This document shows positions 30,243 to 39,657 of a stretch of DNA of 64,000 nucleotides, in pieces. The notes beneath the pieces were generated by a model. It had not been told where the DNA came from, did no database searches, and worked only from the letters and a program-made list of their open reading frames with translations. Both the position numbers and the translations under genes were made by a program. The stretch comes from Acidobacteriota bacterium (GTDB taxonomy: Bacteria; Acidobacteriota; Thermoanaerobaculia; Gp7-AA8). Each line of letters starts with the position of its first letter. Positions within the stretch are counted from its first letter, which is position 1. Location: the NCBI GenBank assembly GCA_021325515.1, contig JAJPHC010000028.1, positions 62,001-126,000 of the forward strand, given 5' to 3'.

Positions 30243-31313
30243 ATGACTGCCGAGGCATCGAGTCTCGCTGCGCCGTTGCCGGCGCGCGTGGCGAGCGCGA
30301 ACTGGATCGAGTCACGCTGGTTTGATCTGGCGTGGTTCGTCGCACCGGGCGCCACGATGCTGCCGGTCATTCTTCTGGCTCTGTTCGTCGACCCGCGTTT
30401 CGGCCTCCTCTTCGTCGCGCTGGCCTTTCCCCACTATGTCTCGACACTCGCATTCTTCTTCTGGGACGACAACCGCCCGCGGCTGAAAGCACAATGGCTG
30501 GCGTTCGCGGGAGGTCCGCTGCTGATTGCGCTCGTCTATCTGGCGTTGTTCGCCAGGATCCCGAAGCTGATGGCCGCTGCGCTTCTGATCTGGAACACGT
30601 ATCACGTCGCGCTGCAGAACTGCGGCATCGCGTCGATCTACCGCCATCGCGCGGGAGTCAACGATCCCGGGCAGAAGGCGGCGACGAATTTCGCGATCAT
30701 CAGCGTGGCGGCCTTCTGCGCGTTCTGGAACGTGCGAACGAATGACGCGTTCGATCCGCTGTTGCGGCTCACCCCCAACTATCCGCTGCTCCTTCGCATG
30801 ATCCTGGCGGCGGTCGCGCTTGCAGCGCTGATCCGTTTCGGAGTGGCTCTCGTCTCGCGCATCCGCGCCGGACAGGCACCGATCGCCTCGGAACTGCTGT
30901 TTCTGTTCAGCGCGCTCACGTTCTTCCATCCTTATCTGTGGCTGGCGGACAACAATCAGGCGACTGCGGTGCTGCTGCTTCCACATTACGTGCAATACCT
31001 GGCGATCCTCTGGCTGCTGCACCGCAGGCGATTCCGCACCAGCGAAGGATCGGCGCCGCAACGTATTCTGAGCGGAATCAGCCGCAGCACCCCGATTCTG
31101 GCGAGCTGCATCCTCTTGTTAGGCGGCTTCATCGCCGTGGCCAGCATCGTGCTGCGCCATGCCGGCCATGCGAACGTCTTTCAGTTTCTCTTCATGCTGA
31201 CGGCGTTCGAGCACTACTACCTCGACGGGTTGTTCTGGGCGTTCCGCGACCCGACGGTGCGGCGGACGATCGGCCCCTACCTGACGCGGTACACGCCGGC
31301 GGCCGCGGCGTGA
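30243..31313 (+). CDS. Polytopic membrane protein of unknown function
   Basis: Multi-TM ORF with GC-rich codon structure; FPHYVSTLAFFFWDD, WNTYHVALQNCGIASIYR. Confidence 0.65.
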   Translation: MTAEASSLAAPLPARVASANWIESRWFDLAWFVAPGATMLPVILLALFVDPRFGLLFVALAFPHYVSTLAFFFWDDNRPRLKAQWLAFAGGPLLIALVYLALFARIPKLMAAALLIWNTYHVALQNCGIASIYRHRAGVNDPGQKAATNFAIISVAAFCAFWNVRTNDAFDPLLRLTPNYPLLLRMILAAVALAALIRFGVALVSRIRAGQAPIASELLFLFSALTFFHPYLWLADNNQATAVLLLPHYVQYLAILWLLHRRRFRTSEGSAPQRILSGISRSTPILASCILLLGGFIAVASIVLRHAGHANVFQFLFMLTAFEHYYLDGLFWAFRDPTVRRTIGPYLTRYTPAAAA

Positions 31314-31328
31314 TTCGAGGCTAACCGG

Positions 31329-31997
31329 TTGCTGCACCAGTTCTTCAAATCGCTGGCCTGGCTCGAGCCCGTCGTCGAGCTCGTGCGGCTCGGGGTGTTT
31401 CTCGCCTTTCTCCTGCTGCTCGCCGCGCAACGCCTGGCACAGACGGAAGCGGCGCGGATACGGCGCGTCCGTACCCTCGCCGGCTTCTGCGTCATCGTGA
31501 CGACCGCCGTAGGCATCACACAGATCGACGCATGGCCGTTTACGAACTGGGCGCTCGTGCACGGGCTGCGCTCTCCGGTCATGCATTCGTATGAGATCGA
31601 GGGAATCGATGCGGCCGGAAAAATCTGGCCGGTCGACAAGGCCGTTCTGCAGCCGATGGCAGCGGAGGAGATTGCGGCACCGCTCGGCCTCGTTCCCACA
31701 CTGTCGCACCAGGAGCAGCAGGAAGTGGCCCGCTGGCTGTATGACCGGACCGAGCGCGGGCGCCGCATGGTGGCGGCCGGTGAGCGCTTCCCTCCGAACG
31801 ACAAGTTTCTCGGCCCGCTGGCAGCGCCATACCACTTCGAAACGGCAAGGAGATGGAAGTCTCGCAGCGATGTGCCCCAAACGCCCTTCGCGGGCGTCCG
31901 CCTGGTCTTCACGACGTGGAACATCGACGAACGGGATCGGCGGGGAGACGCCGCGATCGAGCGTCGAGTGGTGACGGAGTACAGGCCACATGATTGA
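31329..31997 (+). CDS. HTTM-partner membrane-anchored protein (copy 1)
   Basis: N-terminal TMs, ITQIDAWPFTNWALVHG; paralogous to 43133-43753 and 45474-46094. Confidence 0.75.
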   Translation: MLHQFFKSLAWLEPVVELVRLGVFLAFLLLLAAQRLAQTEAARIRRVRTLAGFCVIVTTAVGITQIDAWPFTNWALVHGLRSPVMHSYEIEGIDAAGKIWPVDKAVLQPMAAEEIAAPLGLVPTLSHQEQQEVARWLYDRTERGRRMVAAGERFPPNDKFLGPLAAPYHFETARRWKSRSDVPQTPFAGVRLVFTTWNIDERDRRGDAAIERRVVTEYRPHD

Positions 31998-32895
31998 GCG
32001 AATCCGCCGGTCCTGGTCCGACTTCTGGTGGCGGCCGGCGAACCGCATCGATCTCGCGATGGCGCGGGTCGTCATCGCATCGACGGCTCTCTGGATCGTG
32101 CTCTCGCGATTCGATCTCCCATCGGTCATCACGTTCCCACACGTTTGGTGGATGCGCGTGCTGCCCGAACGAAAACTGCGCTTCTTCATCGGCGCAGGAT
32201 TAGGCACCGAACGGATACTCTGGCTGTTGCTTCATCTGGCGCTCGTCGCCGTGATCGCAGGAGTCTTCCTTCGGGTCTCGTCGTTCATCGCCGGACTTCT
32301 GCTCTACCACTTCGGCGCACTGGAGACGGTGCTCTGGACCGGCAATCCCTATTTGCGGGGATACACGATTCCGGCGCTCGCGCTATTGATCATCGCGATG
32401 TCGGCTTCGGCGGGACGCTTCGACCGCAAACGGCCGGATCCCGAGTCGTGGGAGAACCGGTGGCCGGTGGCACTCATTCAGTTCTTCTTCGCGGGCATCT
32501 ACTTCTGGGCCGCGTATGCAAAGCTGTACACGAGCGGTGTGCGATGGATTCGCGCGGAGAACATGAGGCTCTACATCGCCGGGATCGATCAATGGACCGG
32601 CGGGCCGCATCCGCCGCTGAATCAGTATCTGCTGTCGCACCCAGCGGTGCTTTCGGCGATGGCTGTCGCCGGCCTGCTGTTCGATGCGTCGTTCGCCCTC
32701 GCGCTCTTCTCGCGCAGGGCGCGCAGGATCCTGATTCCGATCGCGGTCTTCTTTCACATCGCGAACGGAATCGTCTTTCACATCTGGTTTCAGAATGCGT
32801 GGCTGCTGCTCGTCTATGCCGACTGGAACAGCATCGCCGCGAGCCTCCGCCGGAGAGGAATCGCATCGAACGTGATCCAGCCGTCGAGGCAGTAG
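31990..32895 (+). CDS. HTTM-domain membrane protein (copy 1)
   Basis: NRIDLAMARVVIASTALWIVLSRFDLPSVITFP...ISFAGIYFWAAYAKL-type core; overlaps partner gene. Confidence 0.8.
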   Translation: MIERIRRSWSDFWWRPANRIDLAMARVVIASTALWIVLSRFDLPSVITFPHVWWMRVLPERKLRFFIGAGLGTERILWLLLHLALVAVIAGVFLRVSSFIAGLLLYHFGALETVLWTGNPYLRGYTIPALALLIIAMSASAGRFDRKRPDPESWENRWPVALIQFFFAGIYFWAAYAKLYTSGVRWIRAENMRLYIAGIDQWTGGPHPPLNQYLLSHPAVLSAMAVAGLLFDASFALALFSRRARRILIPIAVFFHIANGIVFHIWFQNAWLLLVYADWNSIAASLRRRGIASNVIQPSRQ

Positions 32896-33692
32896 AGTCG
32901 TACGCCATCGAAGGTTCCCGGTTCCCGCTCGTGCTGTTGACGAACCCAACGCGCCGCGTCGCCGACGCGCAACCGGTTTCCCCCGCGATCGCGCAGGAGT
33001 TGCGTTCCGACGCCGCGCAGAAAGCGCCACACCCGGTCGACGCGCCACTCATCGTAAGGAATCGCGAGGTCGGCGCGAGTGGGGAGCGGATCATGCGAGG
33101 CCACGCCCGCGTCCTGCGAAATGCGTTGCGCAGTTCCGGCCGCGACCGCGCTGACGCACATCGCGAGCAGGCCCCCCCCTTCTTCGCCGAGACGGGCGGT
33201 CAGCTCTCTCCGCGTGGTGCCATCGTCGAGTGCAACGGATCGTTGGGCAACGATCTCTCCTTCATCGATGGCTTCGTTCATCCAATGCACGCTCACGCCT
33301 GCTTCCCGATCGTCGTGACGGAACATCCAGAAGACGGGATCGGCTCCGCGATGACGCGGTAGCAACGATGGGTGAACATTCAGGCAGCCCATGTGCGGAA
33401 CCGCGAGAACCTCGGGCGGCAGAAGGGCGGGATAGCTCGCGACGGCGATGAGATCGGGAGCGAGCTCGCGCAATGCCGGGGCGAGCAAAGCACGGCGGAC
33501 CCGTCTGACCGGTACCGCATGGCGAGAGGCCGAACGGCGCATCCAGCGCGACAAATGCCACGTCAGCAGACGCGCTTTCCAGCCCGGCGGCGGTGGCGGA
33601 AGAATCGCGCACAGCACGGGATGACTTGCGGCGAGACCGTCGAGAACGCGCGCGGAGTATTCGCCGCCGGAACCGAGGAAAACGATGCGCAT
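32814..33692 (-). CDS. Formyltransferase (methionyl-tRNA/sugar formyltransferase-like)
   Basis: MRIVFLGSGGEYSARVLDGLAAS...CLNVHPSLLPRHRGADPVFWMFRHDDREAGVSVHWMNEAIDEGEIVAQ. Confidence 0.88.
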   Translation of the reverse strand: MRIVFLGSGGEYSARVLDGLAASHPVLCAILPPPPPGWKARLLTWHLSRWMRRSASRHAVPVRRVRRALLAPALRELAPDLIAVASYPALLPPEVLAVPHMGCLNVHPSLLPRHRGADPVFWMFRHDDREAGVSVHWMNEAIDEGEIVAQRSVALDDGTTRRELTARLGEEGGGLLAMCVSAVAAGTAQRISQDAGVASHDPLPTRADLAIPYDEWRVDRVWRFLRGVGTQLLRDRGGNRLRVGDAARWVRQQHEREPGTFDGVRLYCLDGWITFDAIPLRRRLAAMLFQSA

Positions 33693-33746
33693 CGCCGCGC
33701 GCAGTATGCCCGAAATCGATGACGTACAATGCCGCCACCTCATCGC

Positions 33747-35699
33747 ATGTGCGGGATCAGCGCGATCGTCAACTACGGGACGGAGTCCGCGGACCAGCTC
33801 TCGCGCGAGCTGGCCCTCATGCACGCGCAGATTCCCCACCGCGGCATGGATGGCGAAGGCTTCGTGGCCATCGACGCGGCGATGAACGTCCGTGCGCGCC
33901 ATTCGCTGGAGACCCTCGACATGACCGGGGCGCGCGTCGCACTCGCGTTCCGCTGGCTGATCATTCAGGACGATGACCCGCACGCGGCGCAGCCGATGCG
34001 CTCCGAGGACGGCCGTCTCTGGATCGTATTCAACGGGGAGATCTACAACTTCGTCGAGCTGCGTGAGGAGCTCTCGCGCCACGGTTTCGCCTTCCATACC
34101 GGCACCGATACAGAAGTGATCCTCGCCGCGTACCAGCGCTGGGGAACGGAGTGTCTGAGCCGCTTCGACGGCATGTGGGCGATGGTGATCGTCGATCGCG
34201 AGAAACGGAAAGCGATCGTGAGCCGCGACCGCTTCGGCATCAAGCCGCTGTTTCGCTCCATTCGCGGAGAAGCGATCCGCTTCGCCTCGGAGATCAAACA
34301 ACTCGTCGCCGTCGATCGCCCCGGCATCAACGAATCGATCCTGTACGAGTATCTGCACGCGCATCGCGGAGCGTTCACGGACGAAACGTACTTCCGCGGC
34401 ATCGAGGCGTTTCCTTCCGCGTCTGTGCTGGAGCTCGACCTCACGAGCTCTTCGCGTCCGCCGGTCACGCCGAAGGTATGGTGGGATCTCGGCCACCTGG
34501 CAACGGCGCCGAAGAAAGCCTCCCGCGAAGATGCGAAGCGGGAGCTCGAACATCTGCTCCGCGAATCGGTGCGCGTTCATACGCGCGCCAGCGTGAAGCT
34601 CGGCACGTTCATCTCCGGCGGCCTCGATTCGACGACGATCACGGAGCTCGTGCGCCAGTCGTCTCCGCAGAAACACGATTCGTTCACGATCGTGTTCGAC
34701 CGCACGCGCTATGCGGAGTTCGACGAGTCGAATTACGTCGACGACTATGTGAAACAGAGCGGCGTCACGAATCATCGCGCCACGATCGATGCGCAATGGA
34801 TCCGTGACAATCTGCCGCGCGTCTCATGGATGCAGGACGAGCCGCTGATGGCCTCGACCATCTTCGCGCAGCACCGGGCATTTCAACTCGCGCGTGAACA
34901 TGGGACGACGGTCGTTCTCGACGGCCAGGGCTCGGACGAGGTCTTCGGCGGCTATCCGCATCATGAGTTCTCCGTGTGGCGGGATCACCTCACGCGCGGC
35001 GAGCTCCGCGCGTTCGCGCAGGAATCGAAGATCCTCAGCGCGAACTATCAGATGAGCATTCCGGCGATGTACTACCGGCTGGCGCGATCCGTCGCCGGAC
35101 ATGCGGTGCGCCGTTTCCGTCTGCGCTATGGCCGCTACGAGTGGCTCGATGATGGATACTTCCGCCCTTTCCGGCACGAAGCTCCGCCGATCGAGCGCGC
35201 GCGCCGCCGTGAGGCGCTCGCGTGGAAGTCGCATCTCGATCAGACGTCCTACGAGGACATCCGGTACACCGGCCTGCCACCGCTGTTTCTCTACAGCGAC
35301 CGCAATGGGATGGCTCACTCCGTGGAAGCGCGGCTGCCCTATGTCGATCACCGTGTCGTCGAGTTCGCAATGCAACTGCCGGCGGAGATGAAAGCGGGAT
35401 CGGGCGTGCGCAAACGTCTGCTGCGCGAGCTCGCGCGCGATCATCTTCCTGCTTCGATCACAGGCCGCACCGACAAGATGGGCTTCGTGACGCCTGAATC
35501 TCTCTGGCTGCGGACCGATCTGCACGATGCGGTGCTCGAGGCTGTTGACTCTCCGGTGATGGCGCGCCTTCCCTTCCTCCGTCCCGAAAAAGCGCGGGCG
35601 TTCGTCATGGCATATCGCGACGGAAAGCATCGCGACTTCCGCGCGGTCTGGCGGCTTCTCGCCCTGCGGCATTGGATCGAGGCCTTTCAACTCGCATGA
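33747..35699 (+). CDS. asnB: Asparagine synthetase (glutamine-hydrolysing) family protein
   Basis: MCGISAIVNYG class-II amidotransferase start, IVFNGEIYNF, GTFISGGLDSTTITELV PPi loop, QGSDEVFGGYPHHEF. Confidence 0.93.
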   Translation: MCGISAIVNYGTESADQLSRELALMHAQIPHRGMDGEGFVAIDAAMNVRARHSLETLDMTGARVALAFRWLIIQDDDPHAAQPMRSEDGRLWIVFNGEIYNFVELREELSRHGFAFHTGTDTEVILAAYQRWGTECLSRFDGMWAMVIVDREKRKAIVSRDRFGIKPLFRSIRGEAIRFASEIKQLVAVDRPGINESILYEYLHAHRGAFTDETYFRGIEAFPSASVLELDLTSSSRPPVTPKVWWDLGHLATAPKKASREDAKRELEHLLRESVRVHTRASVKLGTFISGGLDSTTITELVRQSSPQKHDSFTIVFDRTRYAEFDESNYVDDYVKQSGVTNHRATIDAQWIRDNLPRVSWMQDEPLMASTIFAQHRAFQLAREHGTTVVLDGQGSDEVFGGYPHHEFSVWRDHLTRGELRAFAQESKILSANYQMSIPAMYYRLARSVAGHAVRRFRLRYGRYEWLDDGYFRPFRHEAPPIERARRREALAWKSHLDQTSYEDIRYTGLPPLFLYSDRNGMAHSVEARLPYVDHRVVEFAMQLPAEMKAGSGVRKRLLRELARDHLPASITGRTDKMGFVTPESLWLRTDLHDAVLEAVDSPVMARLPFLRPEKARAFVMAYRDGKHRDFRAVWRLLALRHWIEAFQLA

Positions 35700-36778
35700 G
35701 ACGCGCGATCACAGCATCGCTCGCCGCGATCGGGCTGCTCGCTCTCTGCGCGGCCGCCGCAGAACTAGCGGCGCGTGGACTGCTGGCATGGAGCGACGCC
35801 CGGCGCGCGTCGAAGGTCGCTCCGCTTTCAACGCTCGATGTCTACCGGGGAGTGCCGTGGTCGAAGGACTACTGGTCGGAGTGGCGCCGCGCTGTCCGTC
35901 TTCCGCAAACCCTGCGCTACACCGGTGATGGGATCCTCCACCTGCAAGCGTTTCACGGACGCGCCATCAACATCGAGGACTCGGGCCTGCGCAGGACGAC
36001 GCACTGTGAGTGCACACAGCCGTCGCTGCGCATCGCGATGTACGGAGGCTCGATGTTGTGGGGTCACGGTTCCGACGACGAGCACACGATCCCATCGCTC
36101 GTCGCCGCGCGCTTCGAGCGCCGCGGCCAGCGCGTCTGCATCCGGAACCACGGTGAATGGGGCTCGACGAGTGCGCGCTCGGTCGCGGAACTGGAGCGCG
36201 ACCTGCGCAATGGAGAAAAGCCCGACATCGTCATTCTCTATGCCGGCTCCTACGATGTGAAAGAAACGATCTTCGGCAACGAGATGGACAACTGGATCAT
36301 GGAGCCTCGCGATGACGCCGGCCTGGCGCTGCCTCGCCTGCTGCGACGAGCGCGGCGAGCACCGCCAACTGCAGCCGAGCGGTTGAAACCGGGCGACGAG
36401 GTGGAGATCCGCGATCGCTCCATCGAGCGCTTCCTGGCGACAGAAAAGACGTTCGTCGCGCTGGCCCGCGCATACGGATTCCGGCCGGTCGTCATCTGGC
36501 ATCCGTACCTCCTCGCAAGCTCGAAGCGGATGACCTCGAGCGAAGCGGCAACCATCCGCAACTTCGACAAGACCCTGCCTGTGATGGCGGGTGCGATTCG
36601 CGCGGCCTACGCGGCGATGCGCAATCACCACGAAGAGCATTTCGAGAACCTCTCCGGCGCGCTCGACACCGAGAGCGGAACGATGTTCCTCGATGCAGGA
36701 CATCTATCGCCCGCGGCCAACGGACTGGTCGCGGAGCGAATCGTCTCGATCATTGACGCCCGGCGGGCGAGCCGCTAG
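35696..36778 (+). CDS. SGNH/GDSL hydrolase-like membrane-anchored protein
   Basis: IAMYGGSMLWGHGSDDEHTIPSLVA...IVILYAGSYDVKE...FLDAGHLSPAANGLVAE; ATGA overlap with asnB. Confidence 0.75.
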   Translation: MRRAITASLAAIGLLALCAAAAELAARGLLAWSDARRASKVAPLSTLDVYRGVPWSKDYWSEWRRAVRLPQTLRYTGDGILHLQAFHGRAINIEDSGLRRTTHCECTQPSLRIAMYGGSMLWGHGSDDEHTIPSLVAARFERRGQRVCIRNHGEWGSTSARSVAELERDLRNGEKPDIVILYAGSYDVKETIFGNEMDNWIMEPRDDAGLALPRLLRRARRAPPTAAERLKPGDEVEIRDRSIERFLATEKTFVALARAYGFRPVVIWHPYLLASSKRMTSSEAATIRNFDKTLPVMAGAIRAAYAAMRNHHEEHFENLSGALDTESGTMFLDAGHLSPAANGLVAERIVSIIDARRASR

Positions 36779-36813
36779 TCTCTTGGCCACAACCCGAATT
36801 CAGGAGAATCCCG

Positions 36814-37092
36814 ATGGCGGCATACCATCGCAATCCGCAGATTGAAGAAGCGCCCCTTCAGCAGGAACTGATGTTGTTCAATCCTGCGACCTCGCAGTTC
36901 TACATGCTGAACGGCACCATGGCGTACATCTGGCGCAATTGCGAGCAGAAGTCGGTGGAGGAGCTGATTGCTTCGATCGGCGATGCGTTCGAGGGAACCG
37001 ACCCGTCGAAAGCCTCGGAAGACGTGGAAAAAGCACTGGCCGACCTCTTGTCACTCGGCCTTGTGATTGACCGCGCGGCCGTTACTACGTAA
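36814..37092 (+). CDS. PqqD-like protein (RiPP recognition element)
   Basis: NPQIEEAPLQQELMLFNPATSQFYMLNGTMAYIWRNCEQKSVEELIASIGDAF...DVEKALADLLSLGLV. Confidence 0.9.
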   Translation: MAAYHRNPQIEEAPLQQELMLFNPATSQFYMLNGTMAYIWRNCEQKSVEELIASIGDAFEGTDPSKASEDVEKALADLLSLGLVIDRAAVTT

Positions 37093-37136
37093 CATTGCCC
37101 AAATTTCACAATCGACCCCGGGAATAGGGAGAACGA

Positions 37137-37289
37137 ATGAACACGAGCTCTGTTACTCCGGAAACCAAGGAATCGCGTCCTCGTTACGAAACGCCCGCCA
37201 TCAAGACGATGAGCGAGCGCGAGATCCTCAACACCTTCCAGCTGACTCAGTCGATGTCCTCGTGGTGGGTCACGGCGAGCATGCGGTAG
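37137..37289 (+). CDS. Candidate RiPP precursor peptide, 50 aa
   Basis: MNTSSVTPETKESRPRYETPAIKTMSEREILNTFQLTQSMSSWWVTASMR*; below the 60-aa cutoff of the ORF track; GGGAATAGGGAGA upstream; between PqqD-like and HprK-like genes; YxxPxI motif. Confidence 0.8.
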   Translation: MNTSSVTPETKESRPRYETPAIKTMSEREILNTFQLTQSMSSWWVTASMR

Positions 37290-38330
37290 GTGCTGGTCTC
37301 CAACCGCACTTGTTCCCCGGCGCGAGATTCGTTCCGGGGAACAGCGTCCGGCCTCACCATCACGATCGCGAGTGTCGCGGCTCATGTCGTCTCTGACGAT
37401 GAAGAGCTGCTGAGCGAGATCTCTTTCGTTCTACGTGACACTCCCTCGACTCCTAGAACCGAATTCTCGTTTCACGTGTCTCTCGAGCCTGGCGCCAGCC
37501 ACGGCACGGTGACGATCGAGTGCGCGGATCCCATCGCATACACCGTCGACGATCTTCTTCTCTCCGCGTCGGCCGGCTCTCCTGAATTTCCTTTCCGGCT
37601 CATCGAGCCCGAATCGACAGGCTGGACGGCGTTCGCCTGGCGCGCAGACAGCTCCGCGCTGTTCGAGTTCCGCGACAACATCTGCCGCTTCTGGCTTCGC
37701 GATGGATGGCGAAGCGCCATCGCACTCCTGCTTCTTCACTGCGTCTATCGCGTGCGGCGGGACGCGCTGTTCTTTCACGCTGCGACCGTGAATGTCGGCG
37801 GCAGAGGGGCGATGATCATCGGCCCGAAGGGCGCCGGAAAATCGACGACCTCTCTCTCCCTCGCCGTTCGCGGCCACGCGCTCCTCGGCGATGAAACAGG
37901 CGCATACGTGCCGGCAACAGGTCTCATCGAGCCGTTTCTGCGGCCCGTGGGAATCAAGCCGGGACCACGTGCCCGCGGCGTGGACGAAGCACTCCTGCGG
38001 ATCTCGGCCTCTGAAGAGCCCGCGCGCATCATTCGCGTGCCGTTCGATTCGCTGATCGACGCACCCGCGCCGGAGCCTGTTCCACTGCGGGCAATCTTCT
38101 TCCTGCGGCCGTTCGAAGAGCGGCCTCGAATCACCGAGACGGCAGCCTCGATCACGGCGCTCTCAGAGCTGCAAACCGTATCGAGCTGCTTCGTCAACGC
38201 GCCGCGCACGCAGCGGGTGTTCGAGCTCGGGCGCATGCTCGGCCGCTGCCGGCTTTATCATTTGGCACCCGGAAATCCAGACGAGACCGCAGAGTGTCTC
38301 GAACAACGAATCGGAGCCCTCGCATCATGA
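37290..38330 (+). CDS. HPr kinase-related protein (HprK-like)
   Basis: DALFFHAATVNVGGRGAMIIGPKGAGKSTTSLSLAVRGHALLGDETGAYVP; GTG start directly abutting the peptide stop codon. Confidence 0.85.
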   Translation: MLVSNRTCSPARDSFRGTASGLTITIASVAAHVVSDDEELLSEISFVLRDTPSTPRTEFSFHVSLEPGASHGTVTIECADPIAYTVDDLLLSASAGSPEFPFRLIEPESTGWTAFAWRADSSALFEFRDNICRFWLRDGWRSAIALLLLHCVYRVRRDALFFHAATVNVGGRGAMIIGPKGAGKSTTSLSLAVRGHALLGDETGAYVPATGLIEPFLRPVGIKPGPRARGVDEALLRISASEEPARIIRVPFDSLIDAPAPEPVPLRAIFFLRPFEERPRITETAASITALSELQTVSSCFVNAPRTQRVFELGRMLGRCRLYHLAPGNPDETAECLEQRIGALAS

Positions 38331-38839
38331 ACGTGAAACAGCGAGCCGACGCGGTCGGCACCTTCCGCTACATCGAAGTGCAACTGATGGAGACCGCCGC
38401 CTACTGGACGCCGATCACTCCGCAGATGGAAGTCAAGGTGATGCTCGGCCGTCACATCTGGGATTTCGCGCAGCACGCGGACTGGCTCGGCAAGCGGACG
38501 TTCGAGCTGCGCCAGGCGGAGCACTACACGCGCCGTCCGGGCGACGACTACCATCAACTGCTCGAACAGATGAAGCAGGCAGAAGGTGTCGAAGAGCGCC
38601 TCACGCTGCTGTACGACATCACGATTCCGGGACTCATCCGCCGCTATGAGCGCTATCTCGAGGAAACGGATCGCCTGCTCGACGGGCCGACGGTGCTCGT
38701 CATCGAGCGCATCGTTCCCGAACTTCGGCGCCAGATCAGCGACGCGCACGCGCTGCGCGCAGAGATCGGGCTCAAGACCACCGACGCAACGGACTTCCGC
38801 AATCGCGAAGCGGCGATCGCATCGGTCGTCGCGGCATGA
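38327..38839 (+). CDS. Helical ferritin-like protein (candidate diiron/carboxylate-rich)
   Basis: FRYIEVQLMETAAYWTPITPQMEVKVMLGRHIWDFAQHADWLGKRTFELR; ATGA overlap with HprK-like gene. Confidence 0.6.
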   Translation: MNVKQRADAVGTFRYIEVQLMETAAYWTPITPQMEVKVMLGRHIWDFAQHADWLGKRTFELRQAEHYTRRPGDDYHQLLEQMKQAEGVEERLTLLYDITIPGLIRRYERYLEETDRLLDGPTVLVIERIVPELRRQISDAHALRAEIGLKTTDATDFRNREAAIASVVAA

Positions 38840-39657
38840 GGGACACCATGAGCACCATCGGATACGTCGACGTCGAAGGCTTCCGTCTCCGCGCTGATCC
38901 GGCGCGCGACGACTGTTTCAAGGTCGTGCTGCGCGACGCGGACATGCACGAGTATCCGGAAGGAACGGAGCTGGCGGCACGAGAGACGGTGCATCGCCAC
39001 ATGAGCAACGAGATCACGAGTCTCGATATCGCCGCGCAATGCCTCGTCGAGTTTCCCGATGCACCGTGGGAGCTGCGCCTCGAGCTTGCACGGCAGTGCT
39101 GGGACGAAGCGCGTCACGTTCAGGTGCTCTACCGCCGTCTGCTGGAAATGGGTGGCCACAAGGGCGAGTTCCCGATCGCGACGTTCGAGTGGATGATCAC
39201 CTCGGCTCTGGACAGCATCGTCGCGCGGCTGGCGACACAGAACCGCACCTTCGAAGCAGGAGCGATGGACGTCGTGAAGAGTCTGGCCCGCGGCTTTCGC
39301 AGCGGTGGCGATGAAGAGACCTCCGCCGTCCTCGAAGGAATACTCGCCGACGAAATCCAGCACGTTCGTTTTGCGAACCGCTGGATCAAACGCCTCGCGC
39401 AGCAGGATCGCCGCTCCCTCATGCAGATGGCAAAAGCCGTTCGCTTGATCGCCGACGTGAACGGCAAGCTCGCTGTGCGCAAGGGTGAAGTGAACGCCGT
39501 CGGCAAGGAGCTGACGGCCGCCGAAGAGAATGTGCCGGCCGTCAACATCGAAGACCGGAAGCTGGCGGAGTTCAGCGACGAAGAGATTCACGAGATCCTC
39601 CGCCAGGCGGGATTCCGCTCGCTGGTTGAAGACGACCGTGCGGAGGCGTCCGTATGA
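38836..39657 (+). CDS. DUF455/ferritin-like diiron protein (copy A)
   Basis: HMSNEITSLDIAAQCLVEFPDAPWELRLELARQCWDEARHVQVLYRRLLEMGG...ILADEIQHVRFANRWI. Confidence 0.85.
   Translation: MRDTMSTIGYVDVEGFRLRADPARDDCFKVVLRDADMHEYPEGTELAARETVHRHMSNEITSLDIAAQCLVEFPDAPWELRLELARQCWDEARHVQVLYRRLLEMGGHKGEFPIATFEWMITSALDSIVARLATQNRTFEAGAMDVVKSLARGFRSGGDEETSAVLEGILADEIQHVRFANRWIKRLAQQDRRSLMQMAKAVRLIADVNGKLAVRKGEVNAVGKELTAAEENVPAVNIEDRKLAEFSDEEIHEILRQAGFRSLVEDDRAEASV

Noticed and set aside
31990-32895. Full vitamin K-dependent gamma-carboxylase
   Set aside because: Protein is only about 300 aa, and I cannot identify the catalytic Lys/His region by eye; called HTTM domain only.
33693-34796. N-terminal extension of the formyltransferase ORF (to 34796)
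   Set aside because: Lies entirely antisense to asnB; the formyltransferase starts at MRIVFLGSGG near 33692.
36814-37092. PQQ biosynthesis (pqqD)
   Set aside because: No pqqA, pqqB, pqqC or pqqE in the neighbourhood.
36814-38330. Canonical lasso peptide cluster
   Set aside because: PqqD-like, AsnB-like, HprK-like and YxxPxI leader are present, but there is no transglutaminase-like B2 protease and the core lacks a ring-forming Asp/Glu or N-terminal Gly.
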